Positions 29,768 through 32,358 of a DNA stretch of 32,358 nucleotides are shown here, piece by piece (the first letter of the stretch is position 1; each line of letters starts with the position of its first letter). This DNA is from a virus, in IMG/VR virus record IMGVR_UViG_3300018081_000009, positions 1-32,358 of that record; one strand, given 5' to 3'. The position numbers and the translations under genes are program-made. The notes under the pieces were generated by a model, which did no database searches, was not told the origin of the DNA, and saw nothing but the letters and a program-made list of their open reading frames with translations.

Positions 29768-31914
29768 GGCTTCTTCACTCCCAGATAGTCGGCCAGATTG
29801 CCTTCGAGGCGGAACCACTCCCGGTTCGGATAGACCCGATGGGCCTTCCATCGCTCGTGAAGCTCGGTCTCTAGATCCTTGCTGTGCTGAGTATCACGAC
29901 AGTCTAGCGTCAGCATCTTGTCGTCCTCGTGCAGGGCGAGATCATCCAACCTCTGATTGAGATTGTCAGTCCGGCCGATCTTGATGGTGTCCCCATACTT
30001 GACGTTGGAGGCTCCACCGGGAGCCAGGAAGTAGACCAGGGGCTGGTACATCTCCCGATTGTCAGGAGACCTCTCACGACCCTCCCAGAACTTGAGGAGG
30101 AACTCCTCCTGGTATTGGTCGCCACCTTGGTTGGCGGGACGGGTGATTACAGGCTCGATGAAAGCGCCCTTCTTCTTGGCTCGGGTGGCAGCCCTCTTGA
30201 GCCGATCGTACGGGATACCCCACTTTCTGGCCGCCTCGGGCAGGGTTAGGAGGGTCGTGTCGTCGGTGAGATCGGGTCCCGGGACCTCAGAAACGTCCTG
30301 CATAGACGCTATGGGGACGTCCTCCGGGACGTAGAAGCGCTCCGGAACCCCGGGCGCCACTGCCGTGGCGATTGGGCCCGGGGATTCTCGTCGCTTGTAC
30401 TGCTCCGTCCCCCGGTCGGTCAAGCCTCTTGTCTCAGCGACCCACTCCTCGGCGTCATCGTCCGTGATATATAGCATTCTCGTTTCTATTGAAACAGCTC
30501 CATGACACACCATCGCCCAGCCGTCAGACTCCACTGATGGGATGTAGTCGCACTCCGGGACCAACATCTCCCACGCCTTCTTCGTGTACCCACTCACGAG
30601 GATACGTAGCACGTAGTTCTCCCGGGCCAGCCCGCCGCCCATGGCCTTGGCATCACCACGCTGGGCTAGACCTATGACGTTGAAACCTGCTATTCTGCTC
30701 ATGTTGAGCATCATCCGCAGATCCATAACCGGAGTACAGGGCCCCTTGTCGAAGTGCCGCCACCACTGTTCCAGCTCGGCCATCAGCGTGGGTGCTTCCT
30801 CTACGATCAGCACCCTACGAGCTAGCCCGGCAACGTACGCCTCTACCTCCCGACGAGGCAGGGTGTCAGCGTGCGCCACACGGTCCCTAACCTCTTGCGC
30901 CAGGTCGGTGATCGCCCGAGCGATGGACGGCATGTCGTGCACGTTGTGGGCGCCAGGAAGGTCACGGAGCCAGAGCTGTGAGAGGTGCTTGTTGTCGATA
31001 TTGGTGATCTCGCACTCTTCATCCTGGGCCATCAACTGCACGGCGATGGAGCGTGCTCCGGCGGACTTACCTCCCCCGGTGGGGCCAGAAATCAGGACAT
31101 GCGGATGCCGGGAGAGGTCATACTTGACTTGCACCCCGTCACGAGACTGGCCTAGCCATACCTCGGCGGGTCGAGTAGCCTTGACCATCTTACGCACCGT
31201 GCCGTTGGGGGTCCCATTCTTGTCAGTCCACGGGGTCTTGTCTGGCAGCTTGGCGGCCGGCAGGAATCTCACGGAGCCCGAGCGCCCGGCTAGGGCCCAC
31301 TTGTGTTCCACGTCCCCTAGGTCCACGTCGGCCCGGACCCTGACGGCATGGACGATGGCCTCTAGGTTCTCATCTGCCACATTGCATTCAGGGTGCACCT
31401 TGACTTCGAGTCCCACACCCCACATGGCCCTAAACCTCCGGAATCGGACCACTCGGCACGCAGCTCTGCGAGGCTGGTCCTTACCGTTCCAGCCTGCGAG
31501 CTGTCGGGTGGCATTGGCCACGGGGCGGATCCACCACTTGTGTACGGCACGCTGTACGGCACACCAGGCGATCAGCACAGCGAGCCCGCCTAGCATCCAT
31601 GCTGCGGTGTATGAGCGCCACACGAGGCTAAGGGACAGGGGATGGCCGGCTCGCATAGCCTCGGCCATAAGTAGTCCGGTGGTTCCGGCCGAGCGCCCGA
31701 GGCCCACCAGGGTCCGGTGTCTGGGATCCTGCTTCTCCTCGGTTAGCTCAGTCTCTAGGGGCCCTCCGGTGAACCAGTAGAGGACCAGGGTGGCGATCTC
31801 CTGGTCTAGCCATAGTCTCTTGCGCTCCTTGGCGAAGTGGACCCACACCATGGCGGCCGCAATCGCCACGAGGACGAGAAGGACGAACGGGCGCCACGGT
31901 GCGAGTAGAAACAT
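29764..31914 (-). CDS. FtsK/Tra-like DNA translocase fused to a GIY-YIG (T5orf172-like) domain
   Basis: The 716-residue protein has membrane segments at about 8-27 and 102-122, then an FtsK/HerA-type ATPase: HPHVLISGPTGGGKS (Walker A 277-284), VLIVEEAP (Walker B 368-373), and VIGLAQRGDAKAMGGG...REN, very like Tra proteins of actinomycete plasmids and integrative elements. A winged-helix-like segment follows (LLTLPEAARKWGIPYDRLKRA, about 555-580), also typical of those proteins. Residues about 624-716 add a GIY-YIG nuclease-type domain: VYFLAPGG, IKIGRTDNLNQR, ETELHERW and EWF, as in T5orf172/MUG113 proteins. It could pump double-stranded DNA across the membrane or act in DNA entry or segregation. 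The start is four bases after the upstream stop. Confidence 0.85.
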   Translation of the reverse strand: MFLLAPWRPFVLLVLVAIAAAMVWVHFAKERKRLWLDQEIATLVLYWFTGGPLETELTEEKQDPRHRTLVGLGRSAGTTGLLMAEAMRAGHPLSLSLVWRSYTAAWMLGGLAVLIAWCAVQRAVHKWWIRPVANATRQLAGWNGKDQPRRAACRVVRFRRFRAMWGVGLEVKVHPECNVADENLEAIVHAVRVRADVDLGDVEHKWALAGRSGSVRFLPAAKLPDKTPWTDKNGTPNGTVRKMVKATRPAEVWLGQSRDGVQVKYDLSRHPHVLISGPTGGGKSAGARSIAVQLMAQDEECEITNIDNKHLSQLWLRDLPGAHNVHDMPSIARAITDLAQEVRDRVAHADTLPRREVEAYVAGLARRVLIVEEAPTLMAELEQWWRHFDKGPCTPVMDLRMMLNMSRIAGFNVIGLAQRGDAKAMGGGLARENYVLRILVSGYTKKAWEMLVPECDYIPSVESDGWAMVCHGAVSIETRMLYITDDDAEEWVAETRGLTDRGTEQYKRRESPGPIATAVAPGVPERFYVPEDVPIASMQDVSEVPGPDLTDDTTLLTLPEAARKWGIPYDRLKRAATRAKKKGAFIEPVITRPANQGGDQYQEEFLLKFWEGRERSPDNREMYQPLVYFLAPGGASNVKYGDTIKIGRTDNLNQRLDDLALHEDDKMLTLDCRDTQHSKDLETELHERWKAHRVYPNREWFRLEGNLADYLGVKKP

Positions 31915-31918
31915 GAGG

Positions 31919-32107
31919 CTAGGCTATCCGGGGCTTGACACCTTCGCTCTGGTGTGAGACACTGTATCCGTGGAAATCATCCTCGTTCTCGTCTTCATAG
32001 CCATCTTCAACGGCGTACCGCTGATATTCCGCCGATATTGGTCCGAATGTCCGTGATTTCGGGCAAATCTGCCTAGAATAGACTCTGAGGCTTACGGTAT
32101 TGTCCAT
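31919..32107 (-). CDS. Small acidic hypothetical protein, first gene of the leftward operon
   Basis: A 62-residue frame starts at ATG 32107 with AGGA about five bases upstream and ends four bases before the translocase start. The N-terminal half is basic with one Cys (SRQICPKSRTF); the C-terminal half is strongly acidic (EDGYEDENEDD). No family is recognised. Coupling to the next gene and the ribosome binding site support it; composition alone does not. A short hydrophobic frame antisense to it is the expected shadow of its acidic run. Confidence 0.5.
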   Translation of the reverse strand: MDNTVSLRVYSRQICPKSRTFGPISAEYQRYAVEDGYEDENEDDFHGYSVSHQSEGVKPRIA

Positions 32108-32358
32108 TGGTTCCTGTGATATAACACACTACATAGACACCCGGCCGCCTGGGCACACGGGGGGTCAAACATTCATGCATGCACCATCACCACGACACGA
32201 TGTCACCACATCACACCATCACCACGTGGTGTGCGTGCGTGGTGCCCCTGCCCCCCGTGGGTGTGGGGTGCGTGGTGTCCATCATGTATATGATTGATAT
32301 GTATACATGGATGCGTGGGCGCAGCGTCACTAGGGGCAGCGTGACTAGGTGGGTGTGA
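32108..32358. promoter_or_regulatory. Upstream region of the leftward operon, rich in palindromes and CAC/GTG repeats
   Basis: No gene is visible in these 251 bases. They hold a CAC/ATC-rich stretch (about 32180-32225), the perfect 12-bp palindrome CACCACGTGGTG (32220-32231), a GTG-rich stretch (to about 32280), an AT-rich inverted repeat CATGTATA (32283-32290) with TATACATG (32302-32309), and a 14-bp near-perfect direct repeat GCAGCGTSACTAGG (32321-32334 and 32336-32349). On the - strand a TTGACC (32163-32168 region) could be a -35 box, but no -10 at proper spacing was found. Regulation or replication origin are both possible. Confidence 0.45.

Noticed and set aside
30641-31780. 379-residue + strand frame opposite the FtsK-like gene
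   Set aside because: It is antisense to clear Walker A/B and membrane-segment coding, its product is low-complexity Ser/Thr/Arg/Pro, and it has no neighbours on its strand.
31970-32056. Hydrophobic 28-residue + strand frame that looks like a membrane micropeptide
   Set aside because: The hydrophobic run is the reverse of the acidic run in the 62-residue - strand gene, a usual antisense artefact. There is no ribosome binding site, and a TTGACA at 31935-31940 has no -10 box at proper spacing.
1-32358. tRNA genes
   Set aside because: No GTTCGA-type T-arm with matching acceptor stem was found by eye on either strand; a tRNAscan run on the full genome would settle it.

Overview
The window looks like the structural, packaging and lysis half of a tailed phage with podovirus-like (short-tail) architecture that infects an actinobacterium. 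The host call is inferred from four things: GC-rich sequence with GTG starts, a DUF1906-type glycoside-hydrolase-like lysin, a VanY plus transglycosylase SLT fusion of the type common in actinophages, and an FtsK/Tra-type translocase resembling those of actinomycete conjugative elements. The short-tail call is inferred from an N4-gp56-type major capsid protein, a series of large putative ejection proteins, adaptor- and nozzle-like proteins, and the absence of a recognisable tape measure, tail tube or tail-assembly chaperone. No DNA polymerase, helicase, integrase, tRNA or CRISPR array was seen, so the replication genes must lie outside the window.

Layout. Positions 1-2743 (+ strand) hold a short rightward cluster: a truncated HExxH metalloprotease, a minimal RNA ligase, a small proline-rich protein, a two-helix membrane protein, a DEDDy exonuclease with a C-terminal zinc ribbon, and two small proteins. 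A hairpin region at about 2789-2832 separates this from the convergent leftward operon. From 32107 down to 2879 everything is on the - strand. In transcription order it contains: a 62-residue ORF, a membrane-anchored FtsK/Tra-like ATPase with a C-terminal GIY-YIG domain, a small membrane protein, terminase large subunit with an N-terminal helix-turn-helix, portal, four small proteins (two very basic), a 1533-residue virion protein, further putative ejection proteins including a VanY-SLT peptidoglycan hydrolase, scaffold, major capsid protein, small head proteins, a protein with eight QLQV repeats, adaptor, nozzle-like protein, tail fibre, tail-collar protein, and a lysis cassette (DUF1906 hydrolase, amidase, membrane coiled-coil protein, papain-like protease, two-helix membrane protein), then a final conserved hypothetical.

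Most - strand junctions are stop/start overlaps (ATGA, GTGA, TGATG, TAATG), so the module appears to be one long translationally coupled message. Coupling breaks mainly around scaffold and capsid, where there are intergenic spaces, good ribosome binding sites and GC-rich hairpins. This suggests separate control of the most abundant proteins.

The most unusual features are: (1) the FtsK/Tra-like translocase fused to a GIY-YIG domain, placed just before the terminase; (2) an N-terminal peptide shared by the capsid protein and a small protein encoded after the portal; (3) a papain-like protease with a tryptophan-rich tail inside the lysis cassette; (4) a perfectly spaced internal translation start in the amidase; (5) a palindrome-rich, CAC/GTG-rich upstream region at the right edge.
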